Origin: Niabella ginsenosidivorans
GTDB taxonomy: Bacteria; Bacteroidota; Bacteroidia; Chitinophagales; Chitinophagaceae
Assembly (NCBI RefSeq): GCF_001654455.1
Contig: NZ_CP015772.1
Coordinates: 5,270,001-5,334,000, forward strand
Length of the DNA: 64,000 nucleotides
Direction: 5' to 3'
Shown here one piece after another: positions 43,810-52,287 of the stretch. A program made the position numbers and the translations under genes. The number at the start of each line of letters is the position of its first letter. The stretch's first letter is position 1. The notes beneath the pieces were generated by a model. That model was given only the letters and a program-made list of their open reading frames with translations. It ran no database searches and was not told the DNA's origin.

Positions 43810-45348
43810 ATGACCAAAATTGTAATCTGTTGCTGTACGGCTTTCTTACTGATCGCAGGCGTTCATGCACAGCCATCCCAACCCAAAACAGAACCGGTAA
43901 AACAGGAAAAACCCGCTGAAGAACAGAAGAGCGGTTCGGCAGACCTTAAGTTTAACCCGGATGCTGCCGTAACTACCAATCATAGTGTTACCATAGAAGG
44001 TAAAAAAGTGACCTACAAGGCTATTGCAGGAACCATGCCTGTTTGGGATGAAGACGGGAAAACGATTGCGGGGTTATTTTATACCTATTATGAACGGACA
44101 GACGTTCCCAAAGCCGGAAGGCCCCTGGTCATCTCGTTTAACGGTGGCCCCGGGTCCGCATCTGTATGGATGCATATCGGCTATACAGGGCCGGTGCTGC
44201 TGAATATTGATGAGGAAGGGTACCCTGTTCAGCCCTACGGATACACGGAAAACCCTCACTCGATCCTGGATGTGGCAGATATTGTTTATGTAGATCCTGT
44301 TAATACCGGTTATTCAAGAAGCGTGGGTAAAGATGTGCCCAAAAGCAAATTCTTTGGCGTAAATGCAGACATCAAATACCTGGCAGACTGGATCAATACC
44401 TTTGTAACCCGCTACGACCGCTGGGGCTCACCCAAATACCTGATCGGTGAGAGCTATGGAACCACAAGGGTTTCGGGGCTGGCACTGGAACTGCAGCAGG
44501 CACACTGGATGTATTTAAACGGGGTAGTGCTGGTTTCGCCTACTGACCTGGGCATTGAACGTGGAACTGCCACAGGAGCTGCCTTACGGTTACCTTATTT
44601 TGCAGCAACGGCCTGGTACCATAAAAAATTATCCGGTGAATATTTACAGAAAGACCTGGAAGCCTTTCTGCCGGAGGTGGAGCAGTTTACTATGAACCAG
44701 TTGTTACCGGCCATCAACAAGGGAAGCCAGCTGGATGAAACAGCCAGGAAGTCCATTGCCCGGCAGATGGCGGCTTACTCCGGCTTGCCGGAACAGCTCA
44801 TTCTGCAAAACAATTTGGATATATCGCCCAACTTATTCTGGAAAGAATTATTGCGTAGCGAAGGGTTTACCATTGGCCGGCTGGACTCCCGTTACAAGGG
44901 CATTGACAGGCGCGATGGTGGGGAGCGGCCGGATTTTAATGCAGAGCTGACCGCCTGGCTGCACGCATTTACGCCTCCTGTTAATATGTACCTGAGAAAT
45001 GAGCTGAACTATAAAACAGACTACCCGTATAATGTATTCGGGTCTGTATGGCCCTGGGATAATAATAATGACCATACCGGTGAAAACCTCAGAAGCGCTA
45101 TGGCCATTAATCCCTACCTGCATTTGCTGGTACAGTCCGGTTACTATGATGGAGCCTGCGATTATTTTAATGCCAAATACAGCCTTTGGCAGATGGACCC
45201 GTCAGGAAAACTAAAGGGCCGTATACAATGGAGAGGGTTCAGAAGCGGGCACATGATGTATCTGAGAAAAGAAGATCTGAAAACCAGTACAGGGCAGTTA
45301 AGGGATTTTATTAAAAGTTCCCTGCCAAAAAATGCAGCCCGGTATTAA
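43810..45348 (+). CDS. S10 family serine carboxypeptidase-like peptidase, exported
   Basis: 512 residues. A signal peptide (about 1-21, VHAQ) precedes a Lys/Glu/Pro-rich linker and an S10 catalytic domain. Motifs: NGGPGSASVWMHIG (oxyanion region), GESYGTTR with nucleophile S215, an Asp in YYDGACDYFN and a C-terminal His in RSGHMMYL. S10 enzymes remove C-terminal residues from peptides, often at acid pH. It is expected in the periplasm or outside the cell. It has its own strong promoter and ends at a long hairpin. Confidence 0.9.
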   Translation: MTKIVICCCTAFLLIAGVHAQPSQPKTEPVKQEKPAEEQKSGSADLKFNPDAAVTTNHSVTIEGKKVTYKAIAGTMPVWDEDGKTIAGLFYTYYERTDVPKAGRPLVISFNGGPGSASVWMHIGYTGPVLLNIDEEGYPVQPYGYTENPHSILDVADIVYVDPVNTGYSRSVGKDVPKSKFFGVNADIKYLADWINTFVTRYDRWGSPKYLIGESYGTTRVSGLALELQQAHWMYLNGVVLVSPTDLGIERGTATGAALRLPYFAATAWYHKKLSGEYLQKDLEAFLPEVEQFTMNQLLPAINKGSQLDETARKSIARQMAAYSGLPEQLILQNNLDISPNLFWKELLRSEGFTIGRLDSRYKGIDRRDGGERPDFNAELTAWLHAFTPPVNMYLRNELNYKTDYPYNVFGSVWPWDNNNDHTGENLRSAMAINPYLHLLVQSGYYDGACDYFNAKYSLWQMDPSGKLKGRIQWRGFRSGHMMYLRKEDLKTSTGQLRDFIKSSLPKNAARY

Positions 45349-45369
45349 AATGTAAAATAACCAATAAAA

Positions 45370-45410
45370 AATGTAGAATGCGAAAGAGAACCTCTTTTAC
45401 ATTCTACATT
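45370..45410. terminator. Long bidirectional hairpin between the S10 peptidase and yceI genes
   Basis: AATGTAGAATG (45370-45380) pairs with CATTCTACATT (45400-45410); inside, AAAGAG pairs with CTCTTT around a 3-base loop. A/T-rich flanks on both sides suit termination of both convergent genes. Confidence 0.6.
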
Positions 45411-45443
45411 TAAAATTTCTTATGCTGCATTCCCCGCAGGGGC

Positions 45444-45971
45444 TTATGCTTCTTTTACCAGTTCTGCACTAATGTTCAGCTTTACTTCATCGCTTACCAC
45501 CACACCTCCGGTTTCTGTAACCGCGTGCCAGGTTAATCCAAAATCTTTACGATTGATCTTGCCGGTCAGCTCAAACCCCGCAATGGTCTGCCCGTAATTA
45601 TTGGGGCCCACGCCGCCTAATTCTACCTGCAGGGTAACCGGTTTTGTTACTCCATGCAAAGTAAGATCACCGGTCAACTCAAATTCGCTATCGCCTTTTG
45701 ACGTAATGGCTGTTGATTCAAAAGTCAGTTTGGGATAATTAGCGGTATCAAAAAAATCGGGCCCTTTCAGATGCTCATCCCGCTGCTCCGCACCTGTAGA
45801 AATACTGTTAACATCAGCACTGAATGAAACTTTTGCATCGCTGAAATCCTCCTTATCTGCAACGACTGTTCCTTCAAATTTTGTAAACTTTCCTGATACG
45901 TTGGATATTACGAGGTGTCTTACCTTAAAACCTATTTCCGAGTGCATCGGATCAAGCGTCCATTTTGCCAT
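45444..45971 (-). CDS. YceI family protein
   Basis: 175 residues, lipocalin-like polyisoprenoid-binding barrel. Typical features: WTLDPMHSEIGFKVRHL at the start, GKF motif, and paired strands ending LNISAEL. No signal peptide is seen, so this is a cytoplasmic form, unlike E. coli YceI. Family members bind long isoprenoids; the precise role is unsettled. A TAATTTTG box lies 33 bases before the ATG. Monocistronic. Confidence 0.92.
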   Translation of the reverse strand: MAKWTLDPMHSEIGFKVRHLVISNVSGKFTKFEGTVVADKEDFSDAKVSFSADVNSISTGAEQRDEHLKGPDFFDTANYPKLTFESTAITSKGDSEFELTGDLTLHGVTKPVTLQVELGGVGPNNYGQTIAGFELTGKINRKDFGLTWHAVTETGGVVVSDEVKLNISAELVKEA

Positions 45972-46003
45972 AGTTTTATAATTTTTTGTAATAGAATAGA
46001 GTA

Positions 46004-46011
46004 CAAAATTA
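46004..46011 (-). promoter_or_regulatory. -7 box (TAATTTTG) before the yceI-like gene
   Basis: Full TAnnTTTG match on the minus strand with a leader of about 30 bases; no clear -33 element at the usual spacing. Confidence 0.45.
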
Positions 46012-46105
46012 ATGCCCCAAAGCAGGCAATAAAATAATCTATGTTAAGATTGCAGGTTAATATTTTGTAAACAGATCTTTATTGCGTCTTTTCAAGGACA
46101 TTTCA

Positions 46106-47248
46106 TTAATAAGGATATGCATTTAACCACTCCTGATAATTATCGCGGTGGATCACTTTTGTTTCCCTGGGTTGGTACGTTGCTGTAAACGAATTGGGAA
46201 ACTTTACTTTGGCCCCGGGGCTCCATTTAAACTCATAGGCATATAATGTACCATCGATCTCTTCAATATAGTCAATCTCGGAACGTTTATCGCGCCAGAA
46301 ATAGGTATGCCCATAAAAGCCATGGTAGGCTAATAATTTTTTACGTTCGGTAATGAGAAAGTTTTCCCATAGCGCCCCCAGGTCATTGCGCAAACCAGGA
46401 AATTTATAATCGCCTATAACGGCGTTCCGGATGCCATTGTCATAAAAATAGATCTTTTTTTTGCGGTTGATCTCATTGCGGAGATTACGGGAGAAAGCGT
46501 TGAGACGATATACCACAAACACCTGCTCTAACAGGTAAATATATTGATCCACGGTTTTTACATCGGCGCCCACCAGCCCGGCCAGCTCATTCAGGGATAC
46601 TTCGCTTCCTATTTGCAGGGATAGGGCCTGCAGGATCCTGTCCAGTAATTGTGGTTTCCTGAGGCCGGTGAGGGCCAGCACATCTTTATACAGGTAACTG
46701 CTGGTGAGGTTGTTGAGCAGCTCCACTGCATTGGGCAGATGGCTGGCTACCTCCGGGTAGGTTCCGTAAACCAGGTACGATTCAAGATTGCGGTTGGTTT
46801 CCAGGAAACCCTGGTGCCTGTATAACTCAGCGTAACTGATAGGGTAAAGATAATATTCCCATTTCCTGCCGGTTAAGGGCTCCTGGGTGGAATGAGCAAT
46901 ATCTAACATGGAAGAACCTGTTATAATGAACTGTTTATGCAGATCCGCATCAATGAGTTGCTTACAGATGATGCCTACGTCCTCAATCATCTGTGCTTCA
47001 TCAAGGATCACTACAGGGTGCTTCTCGATGGTTTGTTTTAACAGGGGCACCTGCTGCAATTGCCACAAACTGCGGGTTTGTATTTCATCGCCGTTAAAAT
47101 AGATATAATCGGATGACAGTTTGTTGCCTAAAAGCTTTGCCAGGGTGGTTTTTCCCACCTGGCGGGGTCCCAGCAGCAGGATCGCTTTTTTATAATCTGC
47201 CCGGTTATATAGAACATTTTCTAAATCCCTAACAATATCTTTAGTCAT
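46106..47248 (-). CDS. DUF4143 ATPase (AAA_14 and DUF4143 domains)
   Basis: 380 residues. The N-terminal AAA_14 P-loop domain has Walker A GPRQVGKTT (about 27-35), Walker B VVILDEAQM (about 78-86) and ITGSSMLD. The C-terminal DUF4143 domain (about 195-345) contains a winged-helix-like part and ends with a restriction-enzyme-like segment (EIDYIEEIDG, then YAFEFKW-type YAYEFKWS). Such genes are mobile, often multicopy and of unknown purpose; toxin-antitoxin-like or regulatory roles have been proposed without proof. The upstream region carries repeated palindromes around a -7 box, suggesting self-regulation. Confidence 0.9.
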   Translation of the reverse strand: MTKDIVRDLENVLYNRADYKKAILLLGPRQVGKTTLAKLLGNKLSSDYIYFNGDEIQTRSLWQLQQVPLLKQTIEKHPVVILDEAQMIEDVGIICKQLIDADLHKQFIITGSSMLDIAHSTQEPLTGRKWEYYLYPISYAELYRHQGFLETNRNLESYLVYGTYPEVASHLPNAVELLNNLTSSYLYKDVLALTGLRKPQLLDRILQALSLQIGSEVSLNELAGLVGADVKTVDQYIYLLEQVFVVYRLNAFSRNLRNEINRKKKIYFYDNGIRNAVIGDYKFPGLRNDLGALWENFLITERKKLLAYHGFYGHTYFWRDKRSEIDYIEEIDGTLYAYEFKWSPGAKVKFPNSFTATYQPRETKVIHRDNYQEWLNAYPY

Positions 47249-47249
47249 A

Positions 47250-47337
47250 TTTATGGAATGTAATCCACAAAACTAAAATATTTTTAGTAACTAATTCCAT
47301 AAAAATGATATTTTTTATGGAATATAATCCATAAAAA
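47250..47337 (-). promoter_or_regulatory. Promoter with repeated operator-like palindromes before the DUF4143 gene
   Basis: Two related palindromes, TTTATGGA-6 bases-TCCACAAA (47250-47271) and TTTATGGA-6 bases-TCCATAAA (47314-47335), lie 64 bases apart centre to centre; a half-site TTCCATAAAAA (47295-47305) sits between them. A full -7 box, TAGTTTTG on the minus strand (47275-47268), overlaps the gene-proximal site. The layout suggests repression by a dimeric protein. Confidence 0.6.
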
Positions 47338-47394
47338 TCAAAATTTGGATAACAACTTCTTGTAAATAATAGTAACTTATTGAATAGCAACATA

Positions 47395-48567
47395 CTATGG
47401 GAAAAGAGTGGCCAGCTTGTTTTGCAGGTCAGGGCCCCGCAGGCCTTCTGCGATCACCTTCCCCTGCGGGTCAACCAGAATATTAAAGGGTATAGCGCTG
47501 ATGCCATAGAGGGGCACCACAGCAGATTCCCATTGCTTCAGGTCACTCACCTGGGACCAGGTCAACCGGTCATTCCGGATGGCATTTTTCCACTCGTAAT
47601 CATCTTTATCCAGCGAAACGCCCAGCACTGTAAAGCCTTTGTTTTTATATTTATTATAGGCAGCAACAATATTGGGGTTCTCTGCGCGGCAGGGACGGCA
47701 CCAGCTTGCCCAGAAATCCACCAGCACATATTTTCCGCGAAATGAGCTCAAAGCAATCGAATTGCCGGTTGCATCCGGCAGTGTAAACTCCGGCGCCTGC
47801 TTGCCGACCAGGGATCTGTTTTTTTCCGCTTCCCGTGCCTGCTGCAGGTTTAATTTTAAACCGTTTACAGCCACATGGTCCGGGTACTTTTTTGTAATAC
47901 CATCTATTAAAGAAAACACAAGATCGTCCTCCAGGGGTTTCAGGCCCAGTTCAGGGTTATTGGCAGAAGACTGGTAAAAGCCGAGCTGGAAGATGGACAG
48001 AGCCGGGTTGGCTGCTTTTTTTATTTCTCCAAGCGCATATTCCCTCAGCTCAGCGCCCTTTTGATCCCGGTCCTGCCTGACCTTTGCAATAGTGCTGTCT
48101 GCCATTTTGGGAATGTGTTGCAAGCTGTCTATTTTATGAGTGTCATTAATAACAGGAATCAGCTTGTTTTGAAAACTGAACAGGTACTCCTTCATCACCT
48201 GACTGGCCGGAGAGTTCTTTACTTCGTAGCCTTCCGGAAAGGCCGGATTTAATTTACTCATGGTAATGCTCACTTCTACAGCGGGCACATCATTGATTAC
48301 AGAAGCAACCGGATACTCCAGCTGTCCCAGCCGGAGATTGTAGATCACGTCTTCAGCAGCTTCTGTTTTCAGTGTAAAATTTCCATTTTCAATTTCAGCA
48401 GAATCTACAATAACAGGCTGCATAGATCCGACCGGAACCTCTTCCAGGTACATCCTTTTCTCCTGCGTGTTTGCAACAGTACCGTTAACGGTAAAGGTTT
48501 TCTTATGTTCATTCTTGCATCCTGCAAACAGGATCGCCAAAAACACTATATAGATTAAATGCTTCAT
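47395..48567 (-). CDS. TlpA-like thiol-disulfide oxidoreductase, lipoprotein
   Basis: 390 residues. A lipobox LFAGC (C17) is followed by a DUF4369 domain (about 24-115), a helical linker and a thioredoxin-like domain (about 253-390) with active-site C290-R-P-C293 in WASWCRPC and the cis-Pro segment AIPFN. It is anchored in the envelope and reduces or exchanges disulfides there, as ResA/TlpA proteins do. The ATG follows directly after the gatB terminator hairpin, 4 bases beyond the T-rich part. Confidence 0.9.
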   Translation of the reverse strand: MKHLIYIVFLAILFAGCKNEHKKTFTVNGTVANTQEKRMYLEEVPVGSMQPVIVDSAEIENGNFTLKTEAAEDVIYNLRLGQLEYPVASVINDVPAVEVSITMSKLNPAFPEGYEVKNSPASQVMKEYLFSFQNKLIPVINDTHKIDSLQHIPKMADSTIAKVRQDRDQKGAELREYALGEIKKAANPALSIFQLGFYQSSANNPELGLKPLEDDLVFSLIDGITKKYPDHVAVNGLKLNLQQAREAEKNRSLVGKQAPEFTLPDATGNSIALSSFRGKYVLVDFWASWCRPCRAENPNIVAAYNKYKNKGFTVLGVSLDKDDYEWKNAIRNDRLTWSQVSDLKQWESAVVPLYGISAIPFNILVDPQGKVIAEGLRGPDLQNKLATLFP

Positions 48568-48570
48568 TTT

Positions 48571-48608
48571 ATAAAATTAAAATCTATACGGTTTATAAAA
48601 CCGTATAG
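48571..48608 (-). terminator. Terminator after gatB
   Basis: CTATACGGTTT (48584-48594) pairs with AAACCGTATAG (48598-48608), 11-bp stem and 3-base loop, followed on the minus strand by a T-rich run that reaches the start of the TlpA-like gene. Confidence 0.75.
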
Positions 48609-48621
48609 GTCTTTACAGGTC

Positions 48622-50067
48622 TTATTTTAACTTTTCCAGTAGCAGCTCATTGGTTTTTTTAGGATCTGCTTTCCCTTTTGTCTGTTTCATCACTTCACCT
48701 ACAAAAAGGGCCAGTAAGCCTTTTTTGCCTTTTTTATAGGCAATTACTTTATCCGCAAGGCGTTCCAGAACAGCGTTCACCACCGGTTCCAGGTCCGCTG
48801 TAGCTGATTGCTGGATCAGATTATTTTTTTCCGCTAAAGCCAGGGGCGTTTCATCCGGGTGCTGTAACAGCAATTGGAAGAGCTTTGTAGAAGCAATGGA
48901 AAAGCTTACTTTGCCAGAACCTACCACATCAACCAGGCCGGCAATTTGATCCGGCTTTATGGGAAAGCAACTGATAGGGGTATTGTGCTCATTGAGCCAG
49001 TTCTTTACAGGCCCCAGCATCCAGTTGGCGGCTGCTTTGTAGTTGCTGCACTGCTGAATGATAGCTTCAAAATAATCGGCCACTTCCCGCTCTTCTGTTA
49101 TTACCTGTGCATCATATTCCGGCAACTGGTATTCCAAAGTATACCGCTGTATGCGTTCGGCAGGTAAAGCAGGGATCCTGCTGCGGATAGCCGCAATGTA
49201 CGCATCCTTTAAATCAAAGGGGGGCAGGTCAGGATCGGGAAAGTAGCGGTAATCTTCTGCATCTTCTTTGTCACGTATGGCAAAAGTAGTTCCGCTGCCC
49301 GCATCAAAACTGCGGGTCTGCTGGCGGATGGTGGCCCCTTTTTCCAACAGGTTCATTAGCCGTTCTGCCTCAAAATCAATCGCTTTTTTTACGTTCCGGA
49401 TGGAGTTCAGGTTTTTCACTTCTACTTTGGTTCCGAGCTTTTCTGCTCCCTTCAGGCGCACAGAAATATTCGCATCACAACGCAGGCTGCCTTCTTCCAT
49501 ATTCCCGTCACATACTTCTAAATAACGGACCAGTTTGCGCAGTTCGGTAATATAGGCAAAAGCCTCTTCGCTGCTGCGGATATCCGGTTCAGTAACAATT
49601 TCTACCAGGGGAGTGCCAGCCCGGTTATAATCAACAGCTGTATTATACGCATCTACATCATGCAGGCTTTTTCCGGCATCTTCTTCCATATGAATACGGT
49701 TCAGGCGTATGTTCTTTGTGCCACTGCTGGTCTTTACGGTAATAAATCCATTCTTGCAAATGGGCGTTGTGTGCTGGGAGATCTGGTACCCTTTGGGCAG
49801 ATCAGGATAAAAATAATTCTTGCGGGCGAAATAATTTTTTTGCTCTATATCACAATGACAGGCCAGGCCCAGCTTTACGGCATACTCTATGGCTTTTTCA
49901 TTCATTTTGGGCAAACTGCCGGGATGAGCCAGCGTAATGGGGCTGACATGTGTATTAGGGGGAGCTCCAAAAGCAATACTGTCCCCGCAAAATAGTTTAC
50001 TACTGGTAAGTAACTGGGCGTGTACCTCAAGGCCAATTACCACTTCATATTTTTCGCTCAAATCCAT
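48622..50067 (-). CDS. gatB: Asp/Glu-tRNA amidotransferase subunit B
   Basis: 481 residues, the kinase subunit of GatCAB, which converts mischarged Glu-tRNA(Gln) (and Asp-tRNA(Asn)) to the amide forms. The N-terminal catalytic cradle (EVVIGLEVHAQLLTSSKLFC, then GSLRCDANISVR) and the C-terminal tRNA-binding YqeY-like tail (about 330-481) are complete. gatA and gatC are not adjacent. Start at 50067 fits the conserved N-terminus. Confidence 0.97.
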   Translation of the reverse strand: MDLSEKYEVVIGLEVHAQLLTSSKLFCGDSIAFGAPPNTHVSPITLAHPGSLPKMNEKAIEYAVKLGLACHCDIEQKNYFARKNYFYPDLPKGYQISQHTTPICKNGFITVKTSSGTKNIRLNRIHMEEDAGKSLHDVDAYNTAVDYNRAGTPLVEIVTEPDIRSSEEAFAYITELRKLVRYLEVCDGNMEEGSLRCDANISVRLKGAEKLGTKVEVKNLNSIRNVKKAIDFEAERLMNLLEKGATIRQQTRSFDAGSGTTFAIRDKEDAEDYRYFPDPDLPPFDLKDAYIAAIRSRIPALPAERIQRYTLEYQLPEYDAQVITEEREVADYFEAIIQQCSNYKAAANWMLGPVKNWLNEHNTPISCFPIKPDQIAGLVDVVGSGKVSFSIASTKLFQLLLQHPDETPLALAEKNNLIQQSATADLEPVVNAVLERLADKVIAYKKGKKGLLALFVGEVMKQTKGKADPKKTNELLLEKLK

Positions 50068-50122
50068 AAATGCCTTAAAAAATGATGATTCCGGTCCGCG
50101 AAGATACGCAAGCAGGCATAAT

Positions 50123-50154
50123 AAAACCGCCCTGATACAAACCGGGGCGGTTTT
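50123..50154 (-). terminator. Terminator after the PDZ gene
   Basis: AAAACCGCCC (50123-50132) pairs with GGGCGGTTTT (50145-50154), 10-bp perfect stem; on the minus strand the stem ends in TTTTATTAT. Confidence 0.75.
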
Positions 50155-50248
50155 AAACCCTAAATCACGAAAACTTAAAAACTATCAGTACTTATCTGTA
50201 CTATGCTATTAGCAATAACATTTTACGTTCAAAAAGGTTTAAAGAATT

Positions 50249-51247
50249 TTACAGATCTGCCGTTTTTATACGGGAAGGCTGGGTTACGGTTATTGTTTGG
50301 TTATGCCCGTTACGGTTTATCTTAAATTCCAGGGAAGACTTCCTGTTATCTCTGATCACCCGGCCTGCATTATCTGTTGAATTTATAGTCCGGCCATTGA
50401 TCTCTTTAATGATGTCCCCGCTTTTTAAACCGGCCTTGTCCGCATCCGAGCCTTTTTCCACTTCCAGGATCTTTACCCCATCGCCTTTATCCAGCTCCTG
50501 GATGCGGATACCGATTTTAGGGCTGTCGGAATCCATATCCGGATAGCTGTAAAACCGGTAATTCCTGTTTCTTCCCTGGTTAGGCATCTGACGGAAGAGC
50601 TCATTAAGATCCATGGGCGGCATGGAAAAAGTATTACCATTACCCTGGTTAAAGTATCCGTTACCTTCCGGCGCTTTCCATTTTGTAAGCGTTGCGCTTG
50701 TTGTAAATGTTTTACCGTCCCTTTTATAGGTAATGGATACTTTGTCGCCCGGATCCTTATCTTTTATTGCCGAAGAGAGGCCGTCGGGAGTTGTAATGGT
50801 TGTTCCGTCTACCTGGGTAATAATATCCCCTTCTTTCAGGCCCGCCTTATCTGCAGCGCTTTCCCCGGTCACATTTATTACTGTAACTCCATCATCTGTT
50901 TTTTGTGTAACTACACCCAGCATGGCTTTGTTTGGTGCCGGCATCTGCTGCCAGGTTCCATTAAAATTGTTAAAGGAACGGCCACGGCCAAACTGCCCGT
51001 CATCATCATTGTATACATCCAGGTCCTTGATTTTTTTTCTTTGTACAGAAATATCGGCATCCTTATCCGTGTCTACCGGTTTACCGTTTACTGTAACTTT
51101 ATCGCCGTCAACCACAATATTCATCCTGCCATCGGCCGTTCCTTTTTTTGTTATAATGATCTGCTCGGCTTCTTTGTTTTGATTGTCTGATTGCGCCCAT
51201 CCAAAACCCGGCAGCAGTAATGCAAACAGAAAATAATAAGACCTCAT
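50249..51247 (-). CDS. Exported protein with two PDZ domains
   Basis: 332 residues. A signal peptide (about 1-18, GWAQ) precedes an N-terminal beta-segment and two PDZ domains: about 100-185 (MLGVVTQKTDDGVTVINV, ADKAGLKEGDIITQVDG) and about 240-325 (IGIRIQELDKGDGVKILEV, ADKAGLKSGDIIKEING). No protease domain is present, so unlike HtrA/DegP it is a stand-alone PDZ scaffold. A Gln/Asn/Gly-rich linker joins the domains. Location is probably periplasmic; partners are unknown. Confidence 0.88.
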   Translation of the reverse strand: MRSYYFLFALLLPGFGWAQSDNQNKEAEQIIITKKGTADGRMNIVVDGDKVTVNGKPVDTDKDADISVQRKKIKDLDVYNDDDGQFGRGRSFNNFNGTWQQMPAPNKAMLGVVTQKTDDGVTVINVTGESAADKAGLKEGDIITQVDGTTITTPDGLSSAIKDKDPGDKVSITYKRDGKTFTTSATLTKWKAPEGNGYFNQGNGNTFSMPPMDLNELFRQMPNQGRNRNYRFYSYPDMDSDSPKIGIRIQELDKGDGVKILEVEKGSDADKAGLKSGDIIKEINGRTINSTDNAGRVIRDNRKSSLEFKINRNGHNQTITVTQPSRIKTADL

Positions 51248-51301
51248 TAGTAAAAACTATTTTTTATTTATCTAATTAGTTATACGTTCACTTTCGTACT
51301 T

Positions 51302-51309
51302 CAAAGATA
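51302..51309 (-). promoter_or_regulatory. -7 box (TATCTTTG) before the PDZ gene
   Basis: Full TAnnTTTG match on the minus strand, about 54 bases before the ATG; no good TTTG at the usual upstream distance. Confidence 0.45.
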
Positions 51310-51356
51310 CCTTTTTCATGAAATACGAAAAACTTCGGAAATGTTAAAATAACGGG

Positions 51357-52232
51357 TTATTGTTCGCTCAGCTTACTGCCGCAGTTTTTACAGTAAATAG
51401 CCTCTTTATCATGCCCGGCCACCTGGCATTGGGGGCAGCGTCTTCCCTGGTTCCTTTTTTCCTCCTGGATTACTGATGCAGACAGGATGCCGGTAGGCAC
51501 GGCAATAATAGCATAACCCAGGATCATAATAAAGGAGGCAATAACCTTTCCGGTGGCTGTTACCGGTGCTACGTCTCCATAGCCAACCGTGGTAATCGTA
51601 ACAATGGCCCAGTAAATGCTTTGCGGGATGGTATTGAAACCCGAATTTTTCTGAAACTCCACAACATACATTAAGGAGCCCAGGAAAATGGCCAATAACA
51701 GCACAAAGAACAGGAACACCAGTATCTTCCGGAACCCCCTGATAAGGGCCAGCATCAGTATCCTGCTTTCATCCAGGAATCTGACCATCCGGAAGATGCG
51801 GAAAATGCGCAGCAGCCGGAAACAGCGCACAATCATAAACACATGCCATTGCGGGTAAAGGAATTCCATATAGGAAGGCAAAATGGCCATCAGATCAATA
51901 ACGCCATAAAAACTGGCGGCATATTTTTTTGCGGAACGGACGCAATACAGGCGCAGGAGATATTCCCCGGAAAAGATAACCAGGAAAAAAACATCGAATT
52001 TCTGAAAAGCAGGTTCATATTTTGCTGAAATCGAGGGAACGCTTTCCAGCATCAGCAGGATAATATTGGAAAGGATCAGAACCGATAATCCGATATCAAA
52101 GATCTTTCCTGCAACTGTGCTGGACTGAAAAACGGTAATATACAGCCATTCACGGAACGTTCCTTTTTCATCAGGCCTGTTCTGATCCTGTACCACATCA
52201 GACCGGTCGGGTATAAAACGGAATAAGGACAT
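51357..52232 (-). CDS. Voltage-gated-type potassium channel with zinc-ribbon tail
   Basis: 291 residues from the ATG at 52232. Six membrane segments include an S4 with regularly spaced arginines (RCFRLLRIFRIFRMVRFL, about 135-152). The pore has the selectivity filter TVGYGD. After S6 the cytoplasmic tail ends in two CxxC pairs (CPQC and CKNC), a zinc-ribbon-like element. The filter predicts K+ selectivity; the S4 predicts voltage response. It lies 55 bases downstream of alaS on the same strand and may share its transcript. Confidence 0.88.
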   Translation of the reverse strand: MSLFRFIPDRSDVVQDQNRPDEKGTFREWLYITVFQSSTVAGKIFDIGLSVLILSNIILLMLESVPSISAKYEPAFQKFDVFFLVIFSGEYLLRLYCVRSAKKYAASFYGVIDLMAILPSYMEFLYPQWHVFMIVRCFRLLRIFRIFRMVRFLDESRILMLALIRGFRKILVFLFFVLLLAIFLGSLMYVVEFQKNSGFNTIPQSIYWAIVTITTVGYGDVAPVTATGKVIASFIMILGYAIIAVPTGILSASVIQEEKRNQGRRCPQCQVAGHDKEAIYCKNCGSKLSEQ

Positions 52233-52287
52233 GCAAAATATGACATTGAAGTTAATAAACACGCTCTCTTCCTGTCAACTATAAGTC

